The notes under the pieces are model-generated. The model made no database searches. It was not told the origin of the DNA and saw nothing but the letters and a program-made list of their open reading frames with translations. This document shows positions 22,602 through 32,840 of a stretch of DNA of 64,000 nt, piece after piece. Where the stretch lies: positions 298,920 through 362,919 of the forward strand of contig SNVD02009113.1 in NCBI GenBank assembly GCA_013180625.2, written 5' to 3'. A program made the position numbers and the translations under genes. The stretch is from Boswellia sacra. Its lineage: Eukaryota; Streptophyta; Magnoliopsida; Sapindales; Burseraceae. Numbering within the stretch: position 1 is the first letter of the stretch; each line of letters begins with the position of its first letter.

Positions 22602-24300
22602 TGTAGGATCACAATCTGAAAATAGGACAAAATGTGTAAGTAGATACTTATTATCAAATCCTGGTACTTGATAATCTGACCTCTATGCTGGCCTTCTTCT
22701 AACTCGTTGAGAACAAGAGCCTTCTGGAGTGATAGCTTCTGCAGATGTTTCTATTACGATTGATGTAACAGGTTTTGTCACTTGCAACGTAACAGAAGGT
22801 ACTAGAACTGGTTCTACCGTTGGTAACATTGTTGCAGTATGTTGTTGCTGCATTTCTTCACCATTAAAATCTACTGAAATTTTCTGTCCAGATGTATTAT
22901 TACTCCATAACCAAGTTTTCTCTTCATCGAAAACAACATCACGACTAATGATAATTTTTTTAGTAATAGGATTGTACAACTTATAAGCCTTTGAACAATC
23001 ACTAACACCAAGAAAAATACATTTTTTGCCTTTATCATCTAATTTCTTTCTTTTCTCATATGGAACATAGGCATATGAAATACACCCAAAAACCCAAAAT
23101 TGATTAACAACAGGTTTACACCCACTCCATGGTCTTCCAGAGTTATATTTTGAAGAGGCTATATAAACACCTATTCAAAATGTGAACATTTTGATTAATT
23201 ACTTCAATCCAAAAGCTCTTGGCAAGATTGCTCCGTTGTAGAAGACTTCAGATAGTAAGAATCGTGTGATTCTTTTTCTCACAAACTCTATTTTGTTGAG
23301 GTGAATAAGCTACTATCAACTGCCTTCTAATTCCATGCTTGCCACAAAAATCTTCAAATGCTTGTGAGTTATACTCTCTACCACGGTCAGTGTATAAAAC
23401 TTTAATTGGACAACCAACTTCCTTCTCAACTAGTGCTTTGAATCTTTAAAAAGTTGCTAAGGTTTCTGACTTTTCATGCAAAAAATATACCCAGGTTTTT
23501 CGGCTAAAATCATCAATAAGGATATAAAATACCATTTACCTCCATTGGACAGTGGTTTTATTAGTCCACACAAATCTGAATGCACTAGTTCAAGCACTCT
23601 CCTTGCTCTCGAAGCCTTCCTTTTAGAAAAGCATTTCTATGCTGTTTGATATCAATATAATCTTCACAAATCTTTGAAGGAGATTCAAATTTTGGAAGTC
23701 CTACCACCATATTTTTTTTTTGTTGCAAGCGTTGTAATCTACCAAAATTAAGATGACCATAGCAGTAATGCCACAACCATACTGTTTCTTCTGATTTTAC
23801 AGCAAAATATGAGTGATTGATATGATGGAAATACAATGAAAACATCAGGTTTGCTATCATTTTCACTTGGGCTATCTAACCCATTCTGTTATCTTGGACA
23901 TGATAGACTCTATTCTTGCTAGAAATCTCATAGCCCTTTTCTTGAAGCTGTCCAACACTAAGAATTAGTTTTCAACTCTGGAACATACAAAACATTAGAG
24001 ATTGAATGAGAATTTCCCTTGGCTTGGATAGAAATCCTCCCTTTTTCTATAACTGAAATTATTGAGTCATCACCAGAGTCAACAAAATTTTTGAAGGATT
24101 CATCCAAATAACTAAATAGATTTCTGTCACCACATATGTGATTACTGCAACTAGTATCTAAATACCATAAATTTCTTTAAGACTCTTATTTAGTTTGACA
24201 TACCATAAGAAGGGACATTTTATCTTCTTCTTTTTCTGCAAAGTTGGACTTCTCACCACGATTTTTATTCAAATTTGTATGGAATTCAGTACTAATGTGA
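22602..24300 (-). pseudogene. copia-2 protease and integrase remnant
   Basis: Minus strand. Pieces in order: a degenerate protease box (YLDTSCSNHICGDRNLF, with DTS instead of DSG), the pre-integrase zinc segment (VWLWHYCYGHLNFGRLQRLQ), an integrase core broken by frameshifts (visible in pieces through 23560-23200), and the late integrase segment MYNPITKKIIISRDVVFDEE followed by the linker up to ETSAEAITPEGSCSQRVRR. Multiple stops show long decay. Gene order is that of Ty1/copia. Confidence 0.75.
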
Positions 24301-25125
24301 CCATATCTATGACAGAGGTAACATTCAACCTTCGATTTGTCTCCAGATCTTTATTTTTATCTTGACGAATTTTGTCCATCACGGCCTCTCCCTTCTCCTT
24401 GCAAATCAGTGACTCTCTCCTCGGATTTTCGGCGCTCATTCTTGCCTTTCCAACTCTTCTTGCCACGTCTAGCTCCTTTGGAATTTGTGGGTGCTTATGA
24501 GGCTTGTTCCTCCTTGTCTTGTTGAATAATTTTCTGCTTATGTACCAATAATGAGCTCTGCAACTCGTCTATTGACAACGTGTCACTATCTTTTGATTCT
24601 TTAATCACATAAAAAACAATTTACGTTTGGATGTAAGAGAACAAAGAATCTTCTCAACAATGATAACATCATCAAGCTTTTCTCCATTGATGCGTCGCTT
24701 ATTTGTGATTGTCATCGTCCTCGAGATGTAATCTATTAATTATCTATCTTCATTCGTAAGGGTTCAAACTTAGCACGAAGTGCTTGAAGATGTACCCTCT
24801 TCACCCTTGTTGTCCTTTGGAACTTCTTCTTTATGGAGTCCCAAATTTTCTTGGAAGTATCCTTGTTAAGGATTGTTTTCAAGATAGAGCGATCAATAGC
24901 TTGGAACAAATAGTTTTTTGCCTTGAGATCCTCCAACCTCGGCCCCTCAAGTTTTGCTTTCTGCATATCCGTCAGAGTAACTCCAACTGCTGGTTCAACA
25001 ATTCTAGTAGCAATAACCTGCCAATACTCCTTAAACCTAAAGAAGTTCTCTATCAACTTACTCCAATGATCCTAATGACCATCAAAGCGAGGAATTATGG
25101 GCAGTACATAATTCTCTGAAGCCAT
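24301..25125 (-). pseudogene. copia-2 gag remnant
   Basis: The minus-strand start at 25125 reads MASENYVLPIIPRFDGH, a stop, then DHWSKLIENFFRFKEYWQVI. It continues with LEDLKAKNYLFQAIDRSILK, DTSKKIWDSIKKKFQRTTRV and KRVHLQALRAKFEPLRM. This is the capsid-like (UBN2/DUF4219-type) gag of Tork-like copia. The zinc knuckle CYLCHRYGHIST lies near 24310 with its last cysteine changed. The gag matches the style of the gag at 37147, so copia-2 and copia-A are relatives. Confidence 0.8.
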
Positions 25126-25209
25126 GATTGCTCCTATAGTAAAAGCGACTCTTAAGCTCACTTTTTCTCTCCTGTGGCTCCCTCACGTGGCTTTTGTTCG
25201 CTAACCGTA

Positions 25210-25220
25210 GCTCTGATACA
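25210..25220 (-). promoter_or_regulatory. copia-2 primer-binding site
   Basis: The minus strand reads TGTATCAGAGC, one base short of the standard TGGTATCAGAGC complementary to the 3' end of initiator methionine tRNA. It lies about 85 bp before the gag start and just after the 5' LTR. Confidence 0.7.
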
Positions 25221-25883
25221 ACTATTACATAATCTGACATGACTTTACATAATTTTGATTTCATATGTTATGAATAACTTAATAGAAGTTTGCTACGACG
25301 TAGATAACTGATAGGTGTCTAATTATATATCATTTTCATATCAATTCGTCCATGTTTCTTTGCTATATTCCTTGGTATTTTTATGTTTTTGTGTGGTTTT
25401 GATATTTGTAGGAGTGTTGGAGCAACTTGCACAAAAATGGAGTAAAACCCTTCATTTTCACCTCTGCTAGTCAACCATCTTCTCGGATTTAATTGTATTG
25501 ATATACAATGAATCCGATGACATATTATATACCGTTGGAAAGCTCTCGAAGTCTATTTTCTGGAGAAATTTACGGTTATAAATCCATTCAGTGTACCAAA
25601 AGTTGTAATCAAAACAGTGTGAGAAGTATAGAAATGTAATTCCACAAATCACTATAGCATGTATAATACGGGACACTGTAGCAGGTTACTGTAGCAGAGT
25701 ATTTAAACTTTTTTTTGGAAAAGTTACTTAGTAATATAAATCCAAAAAAATTAAAATGTACAAAAATCCGAGGGGCATACCCCAAGAATTACAAGAAGGA
25801 CGTAAAGTCCAAACACACAATCCAACAAAAGATCAAAAAATATAGACTACAAGCGGCCTAAAACAAAGTAAAAAGGCCATAAA

Positions 25884-25988
25884 CGGCCTTAACAACATAA
25901 ATGATAAATGGACACAAACGGCCTTAACAACATAAATGATAAATGGACACAAACGGCCTTAACAACATAAATGATAAATGGACAAAAA
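25884..25988. repeat. 35 bp tandem repeat, three copies, in the LINE 3' region
   Basis: The unit CGGCCTTAACAACATAAATG... starts at 25884, 25919 and 25954, and the next partial unit starts at 25989. The copies are almost identical, so the amplification is recent or was carried by the source LINE. Confidence 0.95.
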
Positions 25989-26291
25989 CGGTCTAAATCA
26001 TAAAAATACAAGAGCTTCAGCCGTTCTTGTTTTTCTTCTTCTTACCCTTCTTTACCGGGGTAGCTGGGGTGTCCGTATGAGTATGATCAATCTTATCAGA
26101 TTGGTCCTCATCACTCAGCCTATTCAAAGGCTTAAAACGGGAGGAAGAAGTCTCAAGAGGTTATCCTGTGTTTATCCGCCCTGACAAAACAGATGTCTCG
26201 CGATTGGTTGAACAATGGATAGTACCCAAAAGCTTACCTTGGTCGGTCGCAAAAGGAGATAGAGAGTCAGAATCTGAGACTAACTCTGTGC

Positions 26292-27179
26292 TCAAAACTG
26301 TAGCATAGGAGGCACAACTTGCACTAAATAATCTGCTGGAATAGCAACAGCTTTGGAACTCTCAGCGACATCAGTCGCAACCTTACCCGAATTCAAGGGG
26401 GCACCATCAGAAGAGGTGCTATCAGAGGTGCTAGCCTCAATCTTATCCTGGACTGACGTCTTTGCCGGTTCCGGACAACGGTGACCAAACCTGCAACATT
26501 TAGAGCAACGTTTTGGAATCCACTCATATTCGACTTCAATTTGGATGGGCTCAGGAGAGAGTTTGCACTTGAACTCAAAGTTCTGGATCGGAGGGCGCTT
26601 TGCATCAAGAAGAACACATACCCTCGCATACTCCAATCTGGAAAGATCGGAAGTCATCTTGTCACAAGACATAGGTTGTCCAACCATGCTGGAAACAATG
26701 CTAAGACCTTTGGTTGTCCACAAAGGGAAATGCAGGCCATATAATCGGATCCAAACAGGAATATACCTCAATTGATTTGCATTAAAATCTAAATGTGGGT
26801 TCCAAGGTTGTAAGATAATTGTTTTACCTCCGAATATCCAAGGACCGCAAGCAATTATGTTATGAACCTCTTCCTCCGTTTGGAAGCGGAAGATGAGAAA
26901 CCCCTTGTTTGTGGAACGGACATCCTCCAAGCCGCTGGATTTCCATGCACGCATGGCCAACGAGCGAGCAGCATGAAAAGACATCACATATCCCAGAAAT
27001 AAACCAACAAGACATCTACGCCATTCGGCCACATTTTCATCAACGATCTCATCCGGGATCTCAAGCACTGTACCCGGTTTCTTGGGAGTAATTCCTAGCA
27101 GTTTGCATCGATTACTCGAATCGGTAATCTTAACTTTGTCGGCCCAATTAGCCTTATGCGGATCCATTGACCAAACCAC
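26292..27179 (-). CDS. LINE ORF1 protein (DUF4283 plus zinc knuckle)
   Basis: The open frame of 295 residues starts MVWSMDPHKANWADKVKI. The DUF4283 segment typical of plant L1 ORF1 is seen at roughly residues 50-190: EWRRCLVGLFLGY, AWKSSGL, KGFLIFRFQTEEEVHNIIAC, GPWIFGGKTIILQPWNP and VWIRLYGLHFPLW. A zinc knuckle, CSKCCRFGHRC, follows near residue 230 with unusually short final spacing. ORF1 proteins bind LINE RNA. After the stop a second frame continues with DSDSLSPFATDQGKLLG and ends in PVKKGKKKKNKNG near 26010, so a frameshift probably cut off the basic tail. This is a transposon protein, not a host gene. Confidence 0.85.
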   Translation of the reverse strand: MVWSMDPHKANWADKVKITDSSNRCKLLGITPKKPGTVLEIPDEIVDENVAEWRRCLVGLFLGYVMSFHAARSLAMRAWKSSGLEDVRSTNKGFLIFRFQTEEEVHNIIACGPWIFGGKTIILQPWNPHLDFNANQLRYIPVWIRLYGLHFPLWTTKGLSIVSSMVGQPMSCDKMTSDLSRLEYARVCVLLDAKRPPIQNFEFKCKLSPEPIQIEVEYEWIPKRCSKCCRFGHRCPEPAKTSVQDKIEASTSDSTSSDGAPLNSGKVATDVAESSKAVAIPADYLVQVVPPMLQF

Positions 27180-27446
27180 AAGGAATCAGGAAATCGACCA
27201 AAAGGCAAAGATGCATGAAATAACCTGAAGAACAAACTGGGCGGGGCTGATGAACAGTGTCTCCGGTAAAATGAATAGTAACCACCGCAATGAACAGTAA
27301 TACCCGAATTGAAGAAGCGGTGATTTGAGGGGTTTTTGGTTGGAATCAGATGACGGCCAAGAAGAAAAAGTTGGTCAGTGTTGCCCGATCTACTAGTTGG
27401 TGGCGAAGGTGAGATACAACTCGCCGTTTTTCGGTGAAATGTGGCG

Positions 27447-27692
27447 ATGAATAGTAAATCCGAAAATTTGAGGCCCTGAACGGAGATGTTGCGGCGCGAA
27501 TCTGGTGGTGCTGATGAAGGATAACTTGTAGAACGTCGCCTAATCTATAAGAATTTGATGGACGTGAGATGCCACTCGCTAGTGATAGGCGGTAGGCGGC
27601 GGTGAATAGTGAAAATCTGAAAATTTGTGGCCTTGAACGGAGGTGTTGCGGCGTGAATCTGGTGATGCTGATGAAGGAAAACTTGTAGATCG
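27447..27692. repeat. Duplicated block in the LINE 5' UTR
   Basis: A roughly 90 bp block (GAATAGTxAAATCxGAAAAT ... CTGATGAAGGAxAACTTGTA) occurs at about 27447 and again about 153 bp later at 27600. L1 elements often have monomer repeats in their 5' UTR promoter. Confidence 0.75.
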
Positions 27693-29455
27693 AGTCAAGA
27701 CCAACACAATGATGGTAAAGGTGATGTCCCACTCGCTCGCCATCGGTGATGAATAGTGAAATCCAAAACCTTTTTTTGTAATTTTAACCGTTTTTCTGCC
27801 AAAAACTGAGGGCAGCCCAGAAGAAAAGTTGTCTCAGGATATCCCGATCTACAACATATGTAGATTTGAAAGGCTGATTCGTAAATTGGCCGGAGTGAAC
27901 AGTAACTCCGGCGACCCTAATTGAGAGAAAAATTTTCTCTCATAAACCCTCTCAAATCATTATCTTATCACTTATCTTCAAAATGAAGGTGCAGAGTATT
28001 TAAACACATTTTAGGATTTTATTTTCATAACTTGAAGAGGGGAGAGCGTGGTGGAGGCTGCAGCTCTGGAATTCTTTCATCTCCTGGAGTTCTTGAACGA
28101 GAAAGGAAGTTTGGAAAGAGGAAGAACTACAATCCAAAGAGAATTACATCAAATTTGCTAAGTTTTTCCCTTCCCTTTCATTTTCTGGAATGTCTCCATG
28201 TTGTATTGTATTTACCACGTTCTTAAACATGTGTAACTGAATCTGAATTGGTTGAGGGTGATTTCAAAGCCCCTGATATGGTTTTTGTAAGTTGATTGTG
28301 CAAGAAGTTGTTATCCAATTCTCTAATTGAAGTTGCTTGTATTTTCCCATATCTAATGCTTATGATTGCTTGCTGGATTGTATTTGAATGGCCAACTGAA
28401 TATAATCTGGTTGTTGTCTATTGCTAGACTAGAAATCTTGATCCGTAATTGTCTTGAATTTCTAATCATTAGTAGCAAAATTGTGATCAGAGATTGCAAT
28501 TGGAGAATACAACCTAAGTTAAATAATCCGAGCTTGTGTGTTTATTGCTTAGATCAACCTATCTTTCTTATCGTAATGCATCCATTGAATTAAATTTAGA
28601 GAGCTTGTTCTAGGTTGTTTAATGGATAGAGATTAAATAAAGAGCCTGTTTTGTTTAACAACAAAGTAAGGAAAGATTGGGATAACAGAGCTTGTTGTTA
28701 TCTACGGTTGATAATTTCAATGGTGTAATTGGATGACAATTCTACAATTAATTCGCAAATCCATATCTTGTGGTAGAGAAGGATTCCTTAACCAGGTTTC
28801 TCTCATTGATTTTTCAATCTGTTTAAATTTGCATTGTATTATTCTTTACTTGCATTAATATTTCATCTAGTTAATCAATCAATAAAACCCCCCTCATTTA
28901 GTTTATTGTTGCTTTCGAATAACAAATTCAATTAGAATCAATCCTCGTGGGAACGATATCTTACTCATCACTTTATTACTTGTGCGACTAGTATACTTGC
29001 TAGTTTCGAACGCATCAATAACAGAGGTGAATGACTAGATAACTTTATTCAAACTGAAATAGCGGTATATAGGCATTACATCAACTAAATATAATGTGAA
29101 TCCATGAATACAGGACCATGATCTACCACTAAACCACTACAAACTCGTAGAGAAATAATAGGATAACTAATGCTTAAGATAACTCACATGAAATGACCAA
29201 ATCAAAGTCAATAACTTATTCCTAAAGAATAAGACACATGATCTGTACAATATTTGCATAGAACTCTAACATAATCTAATTAAAAAGAGTATCTTCAATC
29301 TCATTGCAATTTCATCTCATCCATTTCAATCTTATCATTTAATTTTTTGCATTGTTTATTGTTTAATTGTATTTGTTTTGCTAACCAGTTTTTGTCGAAA
29401 GCTTTTGTATGGATTCGACACCTCAACCAATATTGCATAACTAATTGCAACTTAT

Positions 29456-29632
29456 CAATATGTGGTACGTGCATGTATTTTGCCTTGAATTTTACTAGTT
29501 TTCCATATTTTATTCAATATGTGGTACGTGCATGTATTTTGCCTTCAATTGTACTAGTTTTCCATATTTTATTCAATATACAGTATGTGAACGTATTTTG
29601 CCTTCAATAGTACAATTTTCTATATTTTATTC
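29456..29632. repeat. 59 bp tandem repeat, three copies
   Basis: Units beginning CAATATGTGGTACGTGCATG start at 29456, 29515 and 29574, and the third is more diverged. The same unit is present about twice at 8930-9050 in copy A, so copy number differs between the two paralogous repeats. Confidence 0.9.
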
Positions 29633-30598
29633 ATGAGGTGTAATTGTGATGGACTTAGTTCAAGGGCTTCTTTTAAAAGGTGGGAAAATTATTAGTTTTT
29701 GATTTTGACCTTGTGATCTGGACTTAGTTCGAGGGCTTCTTTTAAGAGATGGACTTTATGATCTGATATTTTTATTTCTTGTCCTAAGCAATTGATTAGT
29801 GTTGTTTTGATATTAAATTATATATTTAGCTAGCAAAGAGAGCTTTCTTTTACGTAGCATAGATTATATTTTTAGGTCCAAAAATTAATAAACTAAAGCA
29901 CTACAATCACTTGGACAAGCAACATTTGTTGAATAGAAATGTGAAGAACTCCACTTGCAGAGAAGCAATGTAAAGAACTTCACTTGCAAAGAAACAATAT
30001 GACGTGGGTGTAACCTTCGAGTAAGGAATTTTTATAAGTTGTGTTCTATTTATAATGAATATTTAAATGAAATTTATAGTACTTAGTCATTGTATTCAAC
30101 TAATTTTCTTCTAACTTGTTCATATATTTTTTTTCTATAGGATTTGTTGGTGTTTATCAAATTACTTCAAGAAGATGAAAGTATTAAAGAGTTGCAAAAA
30201 AACATATTTTCATTTTTAATGGTTGTTTCATTTGTGGAATTTCCATAACATAATCATGTAGTAGTTGTTATTTTCTTATTCTAAGCCATTTAGGCTACTA
30301 TTGTATGGAAATAGATACTTTAAATTTTAGTATTGTAATGAGGTTTTTTTTTTAAATTTATATGTGAACTTTGATATTATATTTTAATTGTGTGCTTTAG
30401 TGTAATCATTCATATTATAATGTATATAATTATAAATATTATAAGCATTACAAGTTACCTATGCCAATGTGCATTGCATTGCTCATGGTAAAAGTTGAAA
30501 AATATATAACTTTTAGCAATGTGCATTGCATATTGCAAAATTGTTTATTACAATAGACAAAAGAACCTTTCGTAACGTTTAACAAATGTTGTTGTAGT

Positions 30599-32613
30599 TA
30601 GGGATGTGCATGGTATTCGCCCATTCCCCCGAACCTGACATACCCGCTATGGTATGGTCGAGGTATGATAGGGTATTAAAAAAATATAGGGTGTGGTATG
30701 GTAAGAATTTTAAAAACCCCTAATGGTATGGAATGGTGGCGGATAATTTTGTAAAAATCCGAAAATACCATACCATACCATATCTCTTTTTAAAAAATAA
30801 AAATTATACCATGTGCCAATTTATAATTGGTTATATATAATATTTTTGTATGAGTGTTATATACACAAGGAGATTATATAATGAAAATGTTAACACTAAA
30901 TCCTATCATTTTGCTTGAATTTGGAAGCTGCTCCTTTGCTTTGCTACTGTATCCGTCATCTATCTCTTTTAGTCTTAGATCACCACCACTGACAGCAACT
31001 ATAGCTACACCTACCAAGCACCGCGAACAACAACTACAACAGGTGAGCTTATTATAATTTATTTTTATTTTAGTGCTTCCGATCATGATTTTCAATTGAG
31101 AAATTGTTACTTGAAAAAATATGAAAACCGCGGCCTTTGTGTATATACTCCTCAACTGAGTAAATATTGGGCAAGTTTATAAAGGCTATTAATTTCTTGG
31201 CGTCTCATTGAATAATGGATTGTTGAAGTTGTTCGATGTTTAATCACCATCTTGCAACCTTTCTTTCTATTGGACTTTCTCAGTGTACTGATTTTTTGTC
31301 ATTTCCAACTATAATTAATTGCCAATTTTACTAATTGTTGGTTCTTGACTTCTACTGCAAATGATTGAATCATGTTGAGTAATTTCATTAATTAGTCCAC
31401 TAAGTAGAAATTGGAAAGTATTTAAACAGAGAAATGAATGTACTAAATGGTAGAATTGTAATTGATAGTAGAAATAACCTGCCCTTAGTCAAATAGTATT
31501 TCGGATATCTATCATGATATTTTGAATTTATTCTCTCTTAAGTTTCATATTTCTTGATTGCTTGCTGTGTCAAAAAGAGAACATGAATAAGAAAATTCTG
31601 GGTTAGACAATGTGTAAAATTTCTTCTAGATTATTTTTTGATCAAATTGATTTGGCAAGTGCAAGTACAATGTCATGAAATTTTTTTCCGATTTTTAACA
31701 AATGGTTGTCGGTATTGGCTTTGAATTGGCAGATCTTTCTTAAGAAGCATTAGTTTGCAGAACTTCATGGCCCCTTATCAGCAGAGGTCGTTTTCACTCC
31801 AGTGGAGATTACTTGCTATAAAGCAATCTAATTGACAATTAGAAGGTTAGGTTCAATGGTTTGGTGAAGCAACTGGAAATGTAGTCCTAGTTTTTTCTTC
31901 ATTTGTTTATTTAATTAATTTATTCATTACTACTGGCTATCTCCCCTTACTGGCTCAATGCTTTCACTGTAAATATATTAATCATTAATGCAATCATTTA
32001 AATATTATTCATGAAATGAGATGATGGGTTTGATTAAATATACAATAGAGAGATTTTTTTGTCATTGGTAATCGGTACAATTAAACTTAGATATGCAAGT
32101 CTAACCATTGGGGCCAACAAGTAGCATAATTTTTTGTGATCAAAATTATTAAATATTTATGCATTAATTAAATATTCAGTTTTTAATAGTTATGCATTAA
32201 TTAAATATTTATACATTAAGTAATTGCTTAATTTTTTTATTTAGTACAAACTTTGTATTGTTAAGGATATGTAATTGCTTGATTTTTTTATTTAGTACAA
32301 ATTTTATGAATCACAATACTAAATAATATTAAAATAAGAACTCAAAGTGTCAAAATCTAGAACAAAAATTAGTATAAATAAACTCTAAAATCATTAAAAA
32401 GACATGGTAAAATTTTATCCAAATTCTGGTCAATTTGGTTAACTACCCGAAAAATACCATACCATATCCGCCCTTACCTTATCATGCAAGGATGTGGTAT
32501 GGTATTGTATTCCAGGATGGTATGATATGTTATAAAAATCTAAAACCTGACTTATGTAGGATATAGAGATGGTATAATGATATCACATCATATCATATTC
32601 ATATACACTCCTA
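30599..32613. mobile_element. hAT-type element (hAT-4)
   Basis: It starts TAGGGATGTGCATGG and ends CATATACACTCCTA. The flanks are GTTGTAGT (30591-30598) and GTTATAGT (32614-32621), an 8 bp duplication with one mismatch. Subterminal regions are filled with ATGGTATGG and its complement. The paralogous copy A lacks the element. No transposase is visible. Two blocks look exon-like. One, 30885-31042, is an open frame with TKHREQQLQQ ending at an ACAG/GTGAGC donor. The other, around 31730-31830, reads ELHGPLSAEVVFTPVEITCY. I do not recognise either protein. Confidence 0.8.
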
Positions 32614-32840
32614 GTTATAGTTTAGAGACTTTTTACAACACGTAGAACAATAAATAAGTGTCTTCACATTGCCGCAGGCTCATATAACTTAGTAGGGAAA
32701 ATTAACTTCAATATAATTTGATATTGTAGATTACGCATGTTTTTTATTTTTTTTATTTTTTTATATGGGGCTGCTTTATAATTTCTACGTATTTGACAAC
32801 CATGTGGACGAAACTATGTTACTCGGGACATAGACAGCTC

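Larger units (their letters stand above)
25709..27990 (-). mobile_element. Non-autonomous L1-type LINE carrying only ORF1
   Basis: It is flanked by an exact 15 bp duplication, GCAGAGTATTTAAAC (25694-25708 and 27991-28005). A T-run at 25709-25716 is the poly(A) tail of a minus-strand element. From 5' to 3' on the minus strand it has a GC-rich 5' UTR with a 153 bp duplication, ORF1, a lysine-rich ORF1 tail, a 35 bp tandem repeat and the tail. No endonuclease/reverse transcriptase ORF2 is present in the 2.28 kb. Mobilisation would have needed another L1's machinery. Confidence 0.88.
25309..29017 (+). mobile_element. Solo LTR of a Ty3/gypsy-type element, split by a LINE
   Basis: It starts TGATAGGTGTCTAATTATAT and ends TTTCGAACGCATCA, with target duplication ATAAC on both sides (25304-25308 and 29018-29022). 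With the LINE removed it is about 1.4 kb. The 3' part (CCTCGTGGGAACGATATC ... CTTATTACTTGTGCGAC in style) resembles the ends of Athila/Tat-type LTRs. No primer-binding site or internal region follows, so it is a solo LTR left by LTR-LTR recombination. Confidence 0.85.
25222..29271 (-). mobile_element. copia-2 5' LTR, split by a nested solo LTR
   Basis: On the minus strand the LTR starts TGTTAGAGTTCTATGCAAAT at 29271. It runs to 29018, is interrupted by the solo LTR 25309-29017, resumes at 25308 and ends near 25222, just before the primer-binding site. Without the insert it is about 340 bp. The genomic base order on both sides of the nested insert is restored by removing one ATAAC. The 3' LTR is missing, so no target duplication can be tested. 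Confidence 0.7.
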
